The notes: generated from the letters alone by a model not told the origin. Shown: positions 33,902 to 42,564, counted from the first letter of the stretch. The stretch: DNA of 64,000 nucleotides from Diplocloster hominis (GCF_032380655.1 NZ_JAWDIY010000002.1:62001-126000); one strand, 5' to 3'. Made by a program: numbers and translations.

Positions 33902-34823
33902 CGTAGACGGACACAATTTTCCAAACATACCTCTTATGAAACTATCGGCATGGCATAAAAGCATAGGCGATTCCGTTGAGTGGTACAGCCCATTATTTTC
34001 GGGACACATGGATCGTGTGTATATGTCAAAGGTATTCAGTTTCACACCGGATTACGAACATTTTGTAGATGCAGATGAGGTTATACGCGGCGGTTCTGGG
34101 TATTGCATAGAAACAGTAGACGGGAGAGAGATTTACCACAAAGAAAGAGATCACACACTACCGGAAGAGGTGGAACACATTTACCCAGACTACGATCTTT
34201 ACCCTGAATTATGCAAAGATACGGCATACGGATTTCTTACAAGAGGTTGTCCAAGAGGCTGTAATTTCTGCCATGTTGAAGCAAAAGAGGGAAGATGTTC
34301 ACGAAAAGTTGCAGATTTGTCGGAATTTTGGAGAGGACAGAAAAATATAGTGCTGTGCGATCCGAACCTCATAGCTTGCAAAGATTGGAAAGATTTATTG
34401 CAGCAGCTCATTGATAGCAAAGCAAAGGTAAACATCAATCAGGGCATAGATATTCGCATTATGACAGATGAAAAGGCAGAAATGATAAGACAGTTAAGAG
34501 TTGACAGCGTTCATTTCGCCTGGGATCGGTATGAGGATAAAGAACTTATTGTACCAAAGTTCAAAATGTTCAAAGACATAACCGGATGGAAAGCCAGAAA
34601 AACAAGCGTGTTCGTTCTGACAAATTTCAATACAACGATTGAGCAGGACTTGGAACGGATATACACCCTGAGAGATATGGATTATGACCCGTATGTAATG
34701 GTGTACGACAAACAACACACAAAGGGCGGAGACACCGTGAGATTGCTTCAAAGGTATGTGAATAACAGAAAAATTTTCAAAACCATAAAACGGTTCGAGG
34801 ACTACGATCCACGAATGGGATAG
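33882..34823 (+). CDS. B12-type radical SAM protein
   Basis: The 313-residue protein begins with a Rossmann-like segment (MRIGLIDVDGHNFPNIPL) as in cobalamin-binding N-domains, followed by the cluster motif RGCPRGCNFCHV with three cysteines at about 123, 127 and 130. The rest resembles the partial TIM barrel (IVLCDPNLIACKDWKD, INQGIDIRIM). It should cleave SAM to a radical; the substrate is unknown. It is one of three radical-SAM-type genes within 7 kb. Confidence 0.82.
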   Translation: MRIGLIDVDGHNFPNIPLMKLSAWHKSIGDSVEWYSPLFSGHMDRVYMSKVFSFTPDYEHFVDADEVIRGGSGYCIETVDGREIYHKERDHTLPEEVEHIYPDYDLYPELCKDTAYGFLTRGCPRGCNFCHVEAKEGRCSRKVADLSEFWRGQKNIVLCDPNLIACKDWKDLLQQLIDSKAKVNINQGIDIRIMTDEKAEMIRQLRVDSVHFAWDRYEDKELIVPKFKMFKDITGWKARKTSVFVLTNFNTTIEQDLERIYTLRDMDYDPYVMVYDKQHTKGGDTVRLLQRYVNNRKIFKTIKRFEDYDPRMG

Positions 34824-34831
34824 GAGGACAT

Positions 34832-35367
34832 ATGAACAAAGAATTTTATAGAGGGGAAATCTTCTATATCCGCAATGAGAGCGAATATAGCGGAAATGTA
34901 CAGGGGGGGGTAGACCGGCGGTAATTATAAGCAATGACATTGGAAACAATGCGGCTCCCATATTGGAAGTGGTTTACCTTACCACCCAGGAAAAGAAACC
35001 GTTGCCGACACACGTTAAAATCAACAGTTCAAAATATCCGTCCACCGTGCTTTGTGAGCAGATTGATACGGTAAACAAGGATAAGGTTGGAGATTACATA
35101 GGGCAGTGTTCTATGGCGGAAATGAAAAAGATTGATGCAGCGTTGGCAGTAAGTATCGGCATTGGAATTAACATCAAATCGAATGATCTGGTAAAGAAGT
35201 GGGCGGAAGCTGCAAATGAAGCAGTGAAGCCAGACGAGAAAGAACCCGAACCTATCGCAGAAAAGGTGGAGATGCTGGACATTGAGACACAGTTGGAAAT
35301 TGCAAAGATAACTGCTGAGAGGGACGTGTATAAGCGGTTATACGAGGATGCAATGGCACGGAGATAG
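34832..35367 (+). pseudogene. PemK/MazF-like protein with frame-breaking G-tract
   Basis: ATG 34832 after TAGGAGG opens MNKEFYRGEIFYIRN, the PemK-type start. The G8 tract (34903-34910) leads to a stop at 34924. Nine (or six) G would join it to RPAVIISNDIGNN, the conserved strand of the toxin fold, and a protein of about 178 residues ending ERDVYKRLYEDAMARR. The C-terminal extension is helical. Phage PemK-like proteins are often not toxins; ribonuclease activity is unproven. Confidence 0.75.
34903..34910. repeat. G8 tract, frame-breaking
   Basis: Eight G break the PemK-like frame after NVQGG; nine would restore it. Confidence 0.9.
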
Positions 35368-35375
35368 GAGGAAGC

Positions 35376-36101
35376 ATGGCTCTAATAAAGAGAGATAGAG
35401 AAAACTTCTGGATGTTAAATTGGCTTGATGAATACATGACCGGTCACAAAGGATTTATATGTGGAGGATGTTTCAAAAACATATTCAATAAAGAAAAGGT
35501 AAAGGACCTTGATATTTTCTTTGAGAATGAAAGCGATTTTGATGATGCGGTACAGTATTTTGACAGTCAGACACCAGGATATGACGGAGACGATGTAAGA
35601 GATGAGAAATATCATTTCCACTACGAAAACGACAATGTAAAGGCATACAAACACATTGAAACAGGTGTTGTGATTGAACTTTGTTGCAAAATATTTGGAA
35701 AACCGGAAGAAATTCTGAATAAGTTCGATTTCACAATCACGAAGTTCGCATATTACAAAGAGGAAGTAGAGGATGAAACTGGTGCGGTAGCGAAAAGACA
35801 AGAACTTCCGTTTGAAACTCTGGAAGATGAGCATTTCTTAGAGGAAATTGGAATACCGGAAACACACATTGAGTACAAAATCCTGATGGATGATGCGTTT
35901 TTTGAACATCTACATCTTAAACGGATTGTAATTGATAAAGATATTCCATTTCCAATGAGCACTTTTGAACGGATGCTGAGATATGCAAAGTACGGATATT
36001 TCCCATGCAAAGAAACAAAGATGAAGATAATCAATGCACTTAGGGATTTGACAGACGAACAGGTTGAATTATCTGAAAGCCTTTATGACGGCATGGATTA
36101 A
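35376..36101 (+). CDS. Nucleotidyltransferase-like protein
   Basis: The 241-residue protein has FICGGCFKNIF followed by VKDLDIFFENE, the GG...D-x-D pattern of the polymerase-beta nucleotidyltransferase fold, and a third acidic position in VVIELCCKIFG. A helical C-terminal domain follows. It could modify RNA, protein or a small molecule with a nucleotide. It lies next to a radical-SAM gene. AGGAGGAAG precedes the ATG. Confidence 0.7.
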   Translation: MALIKRDRENFWMLNWLDEYMTGHKGFICGGCFKNIFNKEKVKDLDIFFENESDFDDAVQYFDSQTPGYDGDDVRDEKYHFHYENDNVKAYKHIETGVVIELCCKIFGKPEEILNKFDFTITKFAYYKEEVEDETGAVAKRQELPFETLEDEHFLEEIGIPETHIEYKILMDDAFFEHLHLKRIVIDKDIPFPMSTFERMLRYAKYGYFPCKETKMKIINALRDLTDEQVELSESLYDGMD

Positions 36102-36110
36102 GGAGGAAAG

Positions 36111-36641
36111 ATGAAAAAGACAGCGAGAGTAATTATCACATCAAAGTGCGACCGGAAGTGCCCGGGGTGCTGCAACAGCAAATTGGACTACACATCATTG
36201 GCGAAAGTGATTGGCGGTATCACGGCATTAAAGGACTATGAGGAAGTTGTGATTACCGGCGGAGAGCCTATGATAAATCCGGCACAACTCTACACAGTCA
36301 TTAAAATGCTCAGAAAGCAGAATAAGAGACAGAAAATCTATCTTTATACGGCTTGTCTGACAATGGACGATCATCCAGTAATTTTAAAACACTTGGATGG
36401 TATCACAGTAACAGTCCATGCAGAAGCCACAGATGAGGATATTCGTAATCTGAAATACATGAGTTCCAATCTCTACGATGAGGACTTGGATATGCGCCTG
36501 TTTATCGACAAGAGGGTGTACGACAGGTACGACTTATCTAATATCTGCATGAAAACATGGGATGTAGTGAGAAAACTGGAATGGAAAGAAAAGTGCTATC
36601 CGGCAGAAAACGAAGAACTGTTTTTGTGGAATCTTTATTAA
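36111..36641 (+). CDS. Short radical SAM protein
   Basis: The 176-residue protein has the cluster motif in TSKCDRKCPGCCN (Cys13, Cys17, Cys20) and VVITGGEPMINP, the SAM-binding GGE motif. It resembles QueE/NrdG-type activating enzymes in size and layout. Without other queuosine genes in view I do not assign QueE. AAGGAGGAAAG precedes the ATG. Confidence 0.8.
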   Translation: MKKTARVIITSKCDRKCPGCCNSKLDYTSLAKVIGGITALKDYEEVVITGGEPMINPAQLYTVIKMLRKQNKRQKIYLYTACLTMDDHPVILKHLDGITVTVHAEATDEDIRNLKYMSSNLYDEDLDMRLFIDKRVYDRYDLSNICMKTWDVVRKLEWKEKCYPAENEELFLWNLY

Positions 36642-36651
36642 GGAGGCTGCC

Positions 36652-36921
36652 ATGGAAACTTATAGAGTTGTATCAATTACAGACAGAAAAGGCAATCCGA
36701 GAATTGAGGGCAGATACCCTCTCAGAGTAGGGAGAATGTGCAAGAAACCCACTCCAAGAAACGGAGATGCCATGATGATTGAATGGTTGGCTCAGCCGGA
36801 TGGAACACCGTATGTCGGCATGATTGTTACGAGTACAGTTATCGGATTCAAGACCGAGGATAGAGGAAAATACATTGAGGTAACAACCAGAAATTCAATC
36901 TACACATTTGAGAGAGTATGA
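36652..36921 (+). CDS. Small beta-rich phage protein
   Basis: An 89-residue protein, METYRVVSITDRKGNPRIEG at the start and YIEVTTRNSIYTFERV at the end, predicted to be mostly strands. AAGGAGGCTGCC precedes it. It overlaps the HNH gene by four bases (ATGA). Confidence 0.55.
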   Translation: METYRVVSITDRKGNPRIEGRYPLRVGRMCKKPTPRNGDAMMIEWLAQPDGTPYVGMIVTSTVIGFKTEDRGKYIEVTTRNSIYTFERV

Positions 36922-37490
36922 GAGAAACAGAAACTTTTGAGTATATCCGCCGGAAGTACCCGGACAAGGAAGAAACATGGAGAAAAGTCACACGGCTTGT
37001 TAAGTTTGATGAGAATTTGGAAGTAAAGAGTGTGCATGACTTCAACATGGAGTGCTACATATCATCATTTGGCAGACTCATACGGAATGGGATCCTATGC
37101 AATATGGCATACGGAGATAAATACGATATTTCCAGTATGTTCACAGATACAGACGGAAACCAAGTGCGATTTAAGAGACACCAGATAGTTATGCAGACGT
37201 TCTACATGGGTAACAGACGGCGGTATGACACAGTAGACCATATAAACAACAGAGAGAGGTTCGACAACAGCATATACAACCTGAGATGGGCTGATAAAAG
37301 AGTACAGTGCGGAAACCGCAGGGACAAGCCGGGAAAACATCGCATGGTTATCTGCATAGGCGATGAGGAAGAAATCTTTTTCTCATGTCGTGAGGCGGAA
37401 CGACTGTACAATCTACCGCCGAACTCGGTCGGCAAGGTATGCCGCGGAGAACTAGAATCCATATATGGTTACAGATTTGGATATTTATAA
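36918..37490 (+). CDS. HNH homing-type endonuclease
   Basis: The 190-residue protein has a NUMOD4-like N-terminal region (MECYISSFGRLIRNG), a compact HNH core (VDHINNRERFDNSIYNLRW) and a C-terminal DNA-binding segment (SCREAERLYNLPPNSVGKVC). Such free-standing HNH genes move between phages by cutting unoccupied sites near their insertion point. It lies directly before a methyltransferase-like gene. Confidence 0.88.
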   Translation: MRETETFEYIRRKYPDKEETWRKVTRLVKFDENLEVKSVHDFNMECYISSFGRLIRNGILCNMAYGDKYDISSMFTDTDGNQVRFKRHQIVMQTFYMGNRRRYDTVDHINNRERFDNSIYNLRWADKRVQCGNRRDKPGKHRMVICIGDEEEIFFSCREAERLYNLPPNSVGKVCRGELESIYGYRFGYL

Positions 37491-37501
37491 GGAGATCAGA
37501 A

Positions 37502-38107
37502 ATGGGAAAAGATTGGACCGGAAATGGCAAGAGCATTTTTACAACTCTTGGTGCATCCAACCACACAGAGAAAGAAAGAGAGATTAACGACTACTATGCG
37601 ACAGACCCTATCGCAGTAGACGCATTGTTACAGGGGGGGGCAGAGCTAAATCATAAGATTTGGGAGTGCTCTGCAGGACAAGGACACTTATCAGAACGTC
37701 TCATAGAACTTGGGTACGAGGTACGCAGTACGGACCTTATCGACAGAGGGTATGGAGAGGGCGGAATAGACTTCTTGCAGACAACAGAAATGTGGGATGG
37801 CGATATTCTTACCAATCCTCCGTACAAGTACGCAAAAGAGTTCATTGAACACGCAATGACGATCATACCGGACGGGAGAAAGGTGTTCATGTTCCTTAAA
37901 TTACAGTTCTTGGAGGGAAAGGCAAGAGGCGAGCTGTTTAAGAAATACCCTCCGAGATATGTATATGTGTCACGCAGCCGTATTCTGTGCGCCAAAAATG
38001 GAATGTTTGAGGAAATGAAAGCCGGAGGCGGAAGTGCAGTTGCGTATGCGTGGTATGAGTTTCAAAAAGGTTATAAGGGAGTGAGCATTATTAAGTGGAT
38101 AAATTAG
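37502..38107 (+). CDS. Adenine-methyltransferase-like protein (NPPY type)
   Basis: The 201-residue SAM-dependent protein has motif I in IWECSAGQGHLSERL and motif IV in DILTNPPYKYAKEF, typical of N6-adenine methyltransferases without a large recognition domain. A G8 tract (37633-37640) encodes LLQGGAEL and the frame is open through it. Start 37502 follows AAGGAGATCAGA. It overlaps the next methyltransferase by 13 bases. Confidence 0.82.
   Translation: MGKDWTGNGKSIFTTLGASNHTEKEREINDYYATDPIAVDALLQGGAELNHKIWECSAGQGHLSERLIELGYEVRSTDLIDRGYGEGGIDFLQTTEMWDGDILTNPPYKYAKEFIEHAMTIIPDGRKVFMFLKLQFLEGKARGELFKKYPPRYVYVSRSRILCAKNGMFEEMKAGGGSAVAYAWYEFQKGYKGVSIIKWIN
37633..37640. repeat. G8 tract (in frame)
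   Basis: Eight G inside the NPPY-type methyltransferase; the frame is open at this length, so a one-base change would switch the gene off. Confidence 0.9.
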
Positions 38108-38798
38108 ATTTTGGTTACTACAACATGGACTGTATGGCCGGCATGAAACTTTTCCCTGATAAATACTTTGATGTGGCAATCGTAGACCCACCATACGGAA
38201 TCAATGCGCCGAACATGGCGATGGGAACCAATAAGAGCCGGACGAAGAACGGTTATCCAGCCGAAAGCACCGCAAGCAGATTGAAACGGAGTGGACAGGT
38301 AAAGGAATGGGATAGCAAACCGCCAACGGAGGAATACTTCAAAGAATTGTTTCGCGTATCGAAAAATCAGATTATATGGGGCGGAAATTATTTCAATCTG
38401 CCACCAACAAAGTGCTTTGTTGTATGGGATAAGGTGCAGCCGTGGGATGCCTTTTCGCAAGCGGAGATTGCGTGGACTTCTTACAATCTCCCGGCAAAAC
38501 TGTTCAGATACTCAAACACTGGCGGAACAAATTCAGAGAAGCACATCCATCCAACCCAGAAACCGATAGCATTGTACGAATATCTAGTAGGTGCTTTTAA
38601 GCTATCGGGGGGGGGGTGGTACTTGACACCCATGTAGGATCTGCGTCAAGCCTCATTGCATATCACAGAAACGGCGTGAAGTTTGTAGGGTTTGAGATAG
38701 ACACCGAGATGTACGAGGTTTCAAATGCGAGACTGGAAAGAGAAAAAGCACAATTATCCCTATTCGATTTAGGGATGGAAAGGAATGGAGATGAGTAG
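38095..38798 (+). pseudogene. DPPY-type DNA adenine methyltransferase with frame-breaking G-tract
   Basis: The first part has the catalytic motif VAIVDPPYGINAP near residue 27 and the segment HPTQKPIALYEYLVGAF. At the G10 tract (38607-38616) the frame goes to a stop at 38637. Eleven (or eight) G would continue into motif I, VVLDTHVGSASSLIAYHRNG, then VGFEID, ending at 38798. The order IV-then-I marks the beta class (DNA N6/N4 methyltransferases). The start GTG 38095 is uncertain. Confidence 0.85.
38607..38616. repeat. G10 tract, frame-breaking
   Basis: Ten G separate motif IV from motif I of the adenine methyltransferase; eleven or eight G would give one continuous protein. Confidence 0.9.
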
Positions 38799-39348
38799 TT
38801 TTGTACCGATTTATGCGGTTGATTTTGACGGAACACTCTGCGAAAGTAAGTGGCCCGGAATTGGCGCGCCGAACAAAAAACTGATACAGCATCTTATTCA
38901 ACGCAGAACAGAGGGAGCAAAAGTGATCCTTTGGACTTGCAGAGTGGAAGAACATCTGAAAGAAGCGGTGGACTGGTGCGGTAAATTTGGCTTAGAGTTC
39001 GATGCGGTCAATGATAATCTGCCGGAAAACGTTGAAAAATATGGTAACAATCCAAGAAAAGTGTATGCCACTTGCTATATTGACGATTTGGCTGTGGATA
39101 AAAGAAAATACGATCTTCCGTTTCATACGGACGAAAAGATCGACTATTCAAAATTCGATAAATACCCTCTTGGAAGTGAGTGGATGTTAAAGACGGAATA
39201 TGCAGAGCTTCCGGTGGTAGTAGAAGAGGTAAATGCTTTTCACGGGTGTATCGGTGTAAGAAGCACGAGCGAAGAGGATAAATTTAGATATTTCAAGATT
39301 CGCCGTGAAATTGAATGGTTTTATGACAAATTATTTCCAAAGGAGTGA
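38791..39348 (+). CDS. HAD-superfamily phage protein
   Basis: The 185-residue protein starts MSSFVPIYAVDFDGTLCES, with the HAD nucleophile and second Asp in DFDGT, motif II in ILWTCRVEEH and an acidic pair in CYIDDLAVD. The gene overlaps the methyltransferase end by eight bases. Short HAD proteins of this kind in phages may act on nucleotides or polynucleotide ends; the substrate is unknown. ATG 38785 is an alternative start. Confidence 0.75.
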   Translation: MSSFVPIYAVDFDGTLCESKWPGIGAPNKKLIQHLIQRRTEGAKVILWTCRVEEHLKEAVDWCGKFGLEFDAVNDNLPENVEKYGNNPRKVYATCYIDDLAVDKRKYDLPFHTDEKIDYSKFDKYPLGSEWMLKTEYAELPVVVEEVNAFHGCIGVRSTSEEDKFRYFKIRREIEWFYDKLFPKE

Positions 39349-39355
39349 TGCGTTT

Positions 39356-39511
39356 ATGAAGAAAAAGAAAATCAATCCACAGGAATTTGACTGCGGATGT
39401 TGTGGAAATCAGATTTATAAGAGCCGCCTTAGAGACGAGGTAAAATGCTGTTATTGCGGTTATATCAACCATGTAGGGAAATACACAGGTAGGAGGAAGA
39501 GACTTGGATAA
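39356..39511 (+). CDS. Small zinc-ribbon protein
   Basis: A 51-residue basic protein with CGCCGN and CCYCGY, two Cys knuckles of a rubredoxin-like ribbon. AAAGGAG lies nine or more bases upstream. It overlaps the following gene by eight bases. Confidence 0.65.
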   Translation: MKKKKINPQEFDCGCCGNQIYKSRLRDEVKCCYCGYINHVGKYTGRRKRLG

Positions 39512-40316
39512 AACGAAAATAGAGTGGGCTGACAGCACATGGAATCCGATTACCGGCTGCCGTCATAAATGCCCTTATTGTTATGCTAGAGGTATTGCAA
39601 ACCGCTTTGTATCACGGAAAGGATGCCATCTGGTAGAACCTGAGACATACAAACTCGGAGACGATGGTTCTGAAACTTATGAGATCAATGAGCAACCGTA
39701 TTATGTTGATGATGAGACCGGAAAACAATTCAGATGTGCCTATCCGCATGGATTTGTGCCGACAATCCACAGATACCGCATGGGAGAATACAGAGACAAA
39801 AAGAGGCAGAGAAATATCTTTGTCGGTTCAATGTCGGATGTGTTTGGAGAGTGGGTTCCTGATAGATGGATTGGGGAAGTGTTTAATGCTTGTGAGAAAG
39901 CTCCACAGCATAATTACCTCTTCCTCACGAAGAACCCCAAAAGATATATGGAGCTGCATCATTACGGAGAATTACCACTCAGAGATAATATGTGGTACGG
40001 AACGACAGTCACAGATCCAGATACGGAGTATATGGGGCAGGACGGACACTATGAGTTCCATACGTTTTTGTCAGTAGAGCCTATACTGGCAGACTTCGGA
40101 GAGCTGAGTGAGAAATCATACATCCCGGAGTGGATAATCGTAGGAGCTGAGACTGGCAGCAGAAAAGATAAAGTCATACCAAGACGAGAATGGATTGAAA
40201 ATATTGTGGAGCAGTGCAGAAAGTACAACATACCGGTATTTATGAAACCGAGCCTCACGGACATTTGGGGCGAAGAACTCATTCAAGAGTTTCCGAAAGC
40301 CCTTATTCATGCCTGA
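39504..40316 (+). CDS. Gp37/Gp68 (DUF5131) radical-SAM-type phage protein
   Basis: The 270-residue protein begins KIEWADSTWNPITGC and has CRHKCPYCYAR with Cys19, Cys23 and Cys26, the signature of the phage Gp37/Gp68 family. IFVGSMSDVFGEWVPD and FLTKNPKRY are also family-typical. The fold is radical-SAM-like; the reaction is unknown. Start TTG 39504 follows AGGAGGAAGAGAC. Confidence 0.88.
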   Translation: MDKTKIEWADSTWNPITGCRHKCPYCYARGIANRFVSRKGCHLVEPETYKLGDDGSETYEINEQPYYVDDETGKQFRCAYPHGFVPTIHRYRMGEYRDKKRQRNIFVGSMSDVFGEWVPDRWIGEVFNACEKAPQHNYLFLTKNPKRYMELHHYGELPLRDNMWYGTTVTDPDTEYMGQDGHYEFHTFLSVEPILADFGELSEKSYIPEWIIVGAETGSRKDKVIPRREWIENIVEQCRKYNIPVFMKPSLTDIWGEELIQEFPKALIHA

Positions 40317-40521
40317 TTTATTCCAGAGCATTGATAAGAATATGCTTAAATCGCCGGTAGCGTACTGCAAAACACATAAAGGGTATCTATCAACGAAGCA
40401 AATGAAAGTCCATAAGTGCCTGCAGATAGGATGCACTGGACTGGAAAGGTTGGAACATCCCTACTGGGAGGAACGCCAACGGAAAAAGGATGAAGCAAAG
40501 AGGAAAAAGAAGCAACAGTAA
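40309..40521 (+). CDS. Small basic phage protein
   Basis: A 70-residue protein with two cysteine-histidine positions (YCKTHKG, HKCLQIGC) that may bind a metal and a strongly basic C-terminus. It overlaps both neighbours (eight bases before, 32 after). Confidence 0.55.
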   Translation: MPDLFQSIDKNMLKSPVAYCKTHKGYLSTKQMKVHKCLQIGCTGLERLEHPYWEERQRKKDEAKRKKKQQ

Positions 40522-41101
40522 ATTGGTTCACGTTTCATTTGATGAAGTAGAGAGATTTGTTCCGAGAGTTCCAAAACAGATTTGCCCGGATGAGGATAAC
40601 ACCACTCCGAGGATATGCGTAGCACCTAACATATTGAGTGCAATCCAGGCGATGCCGCAAGGCGGAACAGTGGCGTACAACATGGCAAGAATCGGTGTGC
40701 CGGTTGTTATCCATGCGTATTACATAGAGAGTGATGCTATCCTCATGCCGGAGCAGATAGCGGATAAAGTGCCGGATGCCGTTGCCACAGGAGAAATGTG
40801 GGTTATGGCAGTTCCGGCAGCAGTCCGGCGGATAGATTACGAGATTGTTGATCCGTATGTGCCTATGAGGATTGATAGGAATGGCACGAGAGAACGATTT
40901 CTTGTATGGTACGGAGAATTGAAACGGGTTCGGTATCAGGATAATTGGAGAAATCTATCTACCAGAACAGCCAGAAATCAAAAGGCGGTAGAGTGGTTTA
41001 TGGAAAATAAGCCAGACATATCGTACAGAACATTTATGTCAAATATGGACGATGAACTATTGAAATCATTCCATGTGGAATTACAGGAGGTATGGGAGTG
41101 A
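40490..41101 (+). CDS. Unknown phage protein (203 aa)
   Basis: A soluble protein with a basic N-terminus (MKQRGKRSNSKLVHVSFDEV) and a central segment GVPVVIHAYYIESDAILMPE. No recognisable domain. It lies in a dense run of overlapping genes and overlaps the next by ten bases. Confidence 0.55.
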   Translation: MKQRGKRSNSKLVHVSFDEVERFVPRVPKQICPDEDNTTPRICVAPNILSAIQAMPQGGTVAYNMARIGVPVVIHAYYIESDAILMPEQIADKVPDAVATGEMWVMAVPAAVRRIDYEIVDPYVPMRIDRNGTRERFLVWYGELKRVRYQDNWRNLSTRTARNQKAVEWFMENKPDISYRTFMSNMDDELLKSFHVELQEVWE

Positions 41102-41403
41102 ACAAACAGAAGAAATTAGCAAAACAGAACACGCCGTTGTATAAGAGAGTACCGACACTTAATCTGGTGGACTATTCAGATATAAAAGTGCCGCTAGTAG
41201 TGATATATGACAGCCCGAAAGACTTTCCGGGAAAAGTGGTGGCAAGAGTATGGGACGGAGAGAAGAATCGGCCAACGAATGTTTACTGCGAATATGAAAA
41301 CCTTAAAAGATGCGAAGATGATGTAATGTCAGCCGGATTTATTTTTAAGTTCCCAAGGACACCGGAGGACGATGCGTGCATTGTTGAAACATACATGAGA
41401 TAG
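41092..41403 (+). CDS. Small phage protein, unknown
   Basis: A 103-residue basic protein with a strand-rich core (VPLVVIYDSPKDFPGKVVA) in which DSPKDFPGKVV followed by ARVWD resembles widespread short phage proteins. GGAGGT precedes ATG 41092. Confidence 0.55.
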   Translation: MGVNKQKKLAKQNTPLYKRVPTLNLVDYSDIKVPLVVIYDSPKDFPGKVVARVWDGEKNRPTNVYCEYENLKRCEDDVMSAGFIFKFPRTPEDDACIVETYMR

Positions 41404-41413
41404 GAGGATCACA

Positions 41414-41692
41414 ATGGCAAAGAAAAGAAGTTGCCGCAGAACTGCGGACGAGGATAAGATTCACGAAAAAGCCGTAAAGATGCGGAAAATGACAGATGAG
41501 CAGTTGGTACATTATGTTGAGGACAGAGTGGAGAAAGCCAGAAGTGAGGGTTTTAATCAGGGTAAAAAGTCCTCCGGCGGAGCGGATATTAACAAATTTC
41601 TCAAAGAGATTTCCTCAATCAAAGGAGTCGGAGATGCTACAATCTGCAAAATTGCGGATCATTTCAGAAAGGCAGGAAACCAGAATGAATAA
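41414..41692 (+). CDS. Small helix-hairpin-helix protein
   Basis: The 92-residue protein has a basic start (MAKKRSCRRTADEDK), a helical middle and a C-terminal ISSIKGVGDATICKIADH, a helix-hairpin-helix motif that binds DNA backbone. AGGAGGATCACA precedes the ATG. Confidence 0.65.
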   Translation: MAKKRSCRRTADEDKIHEKAVKMRKMTDEQLVHYVEDRVEKARSEGFNQGKKSSGGADINKFLKEISSIKGVGDATICKIADHFRKAGNQNE

Positions 41693-41891
41693 GACGGCTT
41701 TGCAGAGGTTCGAGGAACGGAACGAAAAGGCGTGCTGCCTTAACTGCGAAAAGCTGATAGTTAAACACACAAAGACAGGACATATAAATTTCTGCGGAGA
41801 GAGCGAGAAAATCATTCTGGATATGTTTCTTGATGTCGGAACCAACTTCTCAGGGTGCAAATATGCAAGAAAGGAGTCAGCCGATGATTAA
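41685..41891 (+). CDS. Small cysteine-rich phage protein
   Basis: A 68-residue protein with CCLNCEK and further Cys at INFCGE and GCKYA, suggesting a zinc site. It overlaps the upstream and downstream genes by eight bases each. Confidence 0.55.
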   Translation: MNKTALQRFEERNEKACCLNCEKLIVKHTKTGHINFCGESEKIILDMFLDVGTNFSGCKYARKESADD

Positions 41892-42165
41892 AACATGGTT
41901 CAAGGAGTACGAAAAGATCAAGGACAAGGCAGTTGTGGTATATCCGTATGAATGGGATTGTATGTCAGAGAAACAGCGGAATAAGATTCTTTCTAAGAAA
42001 ACCGTTATTATGAGCGGAGAAAGCGGATATGCCTGTAAATATTATGAGATTATCGGAAACGTGAATAATCTGTCTGACCATGACTGTGCAATCATAGCAG
42101 ACGGTGGAAACCTCTGTTTTGGTTACAGAATGGAGGGACAGAGAATAGTGGTATATACAGATTAA
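41884..42165 (+). CDS. Small phage protein, unknown
   Basis: A 93-residue protein starting MIKTWFKEYEKIKDKAVVV, with strands around AIIADGGNLCFGYRM. AGGAGT lies upstream. No family recognised. Confidence 0.5.
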   Translation: MIKTWFKEYEKIKDKAVVVYPYEWDCMSEKQRNKILSKKTVIMSGESGYACKYYEIIGNVNNLSDHDCAIIADGGNLCFGYRMEGQRIVVYTD

Positions 42166-42177
42166 GGAGGATATGCG

Positions 42178-42564
42178 ATGATTACAGCAAAAGAATTAGC
42201 AGACAAGCTCAATGGAAGAGCATACGGAGATAGTTTTGACGATGTGAAGCAGGAAGCAAAGGAAAGCGGTCTGGTTATTGTTTACGGTGCATCTGATGAT
42301 CTCATGGAGTTTGATGGGGCAATCTATGATGAGGGCGGTTGCTTCGATGGAGGAAGAGTATACTTTGACAGAAACGGTGTGGATCAGGAGGGAGAAGAAC
42401 GTGCAAACTGGATAGATGCTGTCTGGTGTGATGGCATGAACAGGGACGGACTTCCGGCAACATGGACTTACAAAACAGACATTCCTTGCGAACAATTTGA
42501 CATCTGGGAAGATGGAGAGATTTACTGTGTAGGTCTTGTATTCTCAATCGAGGATCTGAAATGA
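42178..42564 (+). CDS. Acidic phage protein, unknown
   Basis: A 128-residue acidic protein (KELADKLNGRAYGDSFDDV; IYDEGGCFDGGRVYFDR). Acidic early phage proteins can mimic DNA, but there is no direct support here. AAGGAGG precedes it, and it overlaps the next gene by four bases. Confidence 0.55.
   Translation: MITAKELADKLNGRAYGDSFDDVKQEAKESGLVIVYGASDDLMEFDGAIYDEGGCFDGGRVYFDRNGVDQEGEERANWIDAVWCDGMNRDGLPATWTYKTDIPCEQFDIWEDGEIYCVGLVFSIEDLK

Noticed and set aside
36111..36641. Assignment as QueE of a 7-deazaguanine DNA-modification pathway
   Set aside because: QueC, QueD, FolE or DpdA partners are not seen in the window, so only the radical-SAM class is supported.
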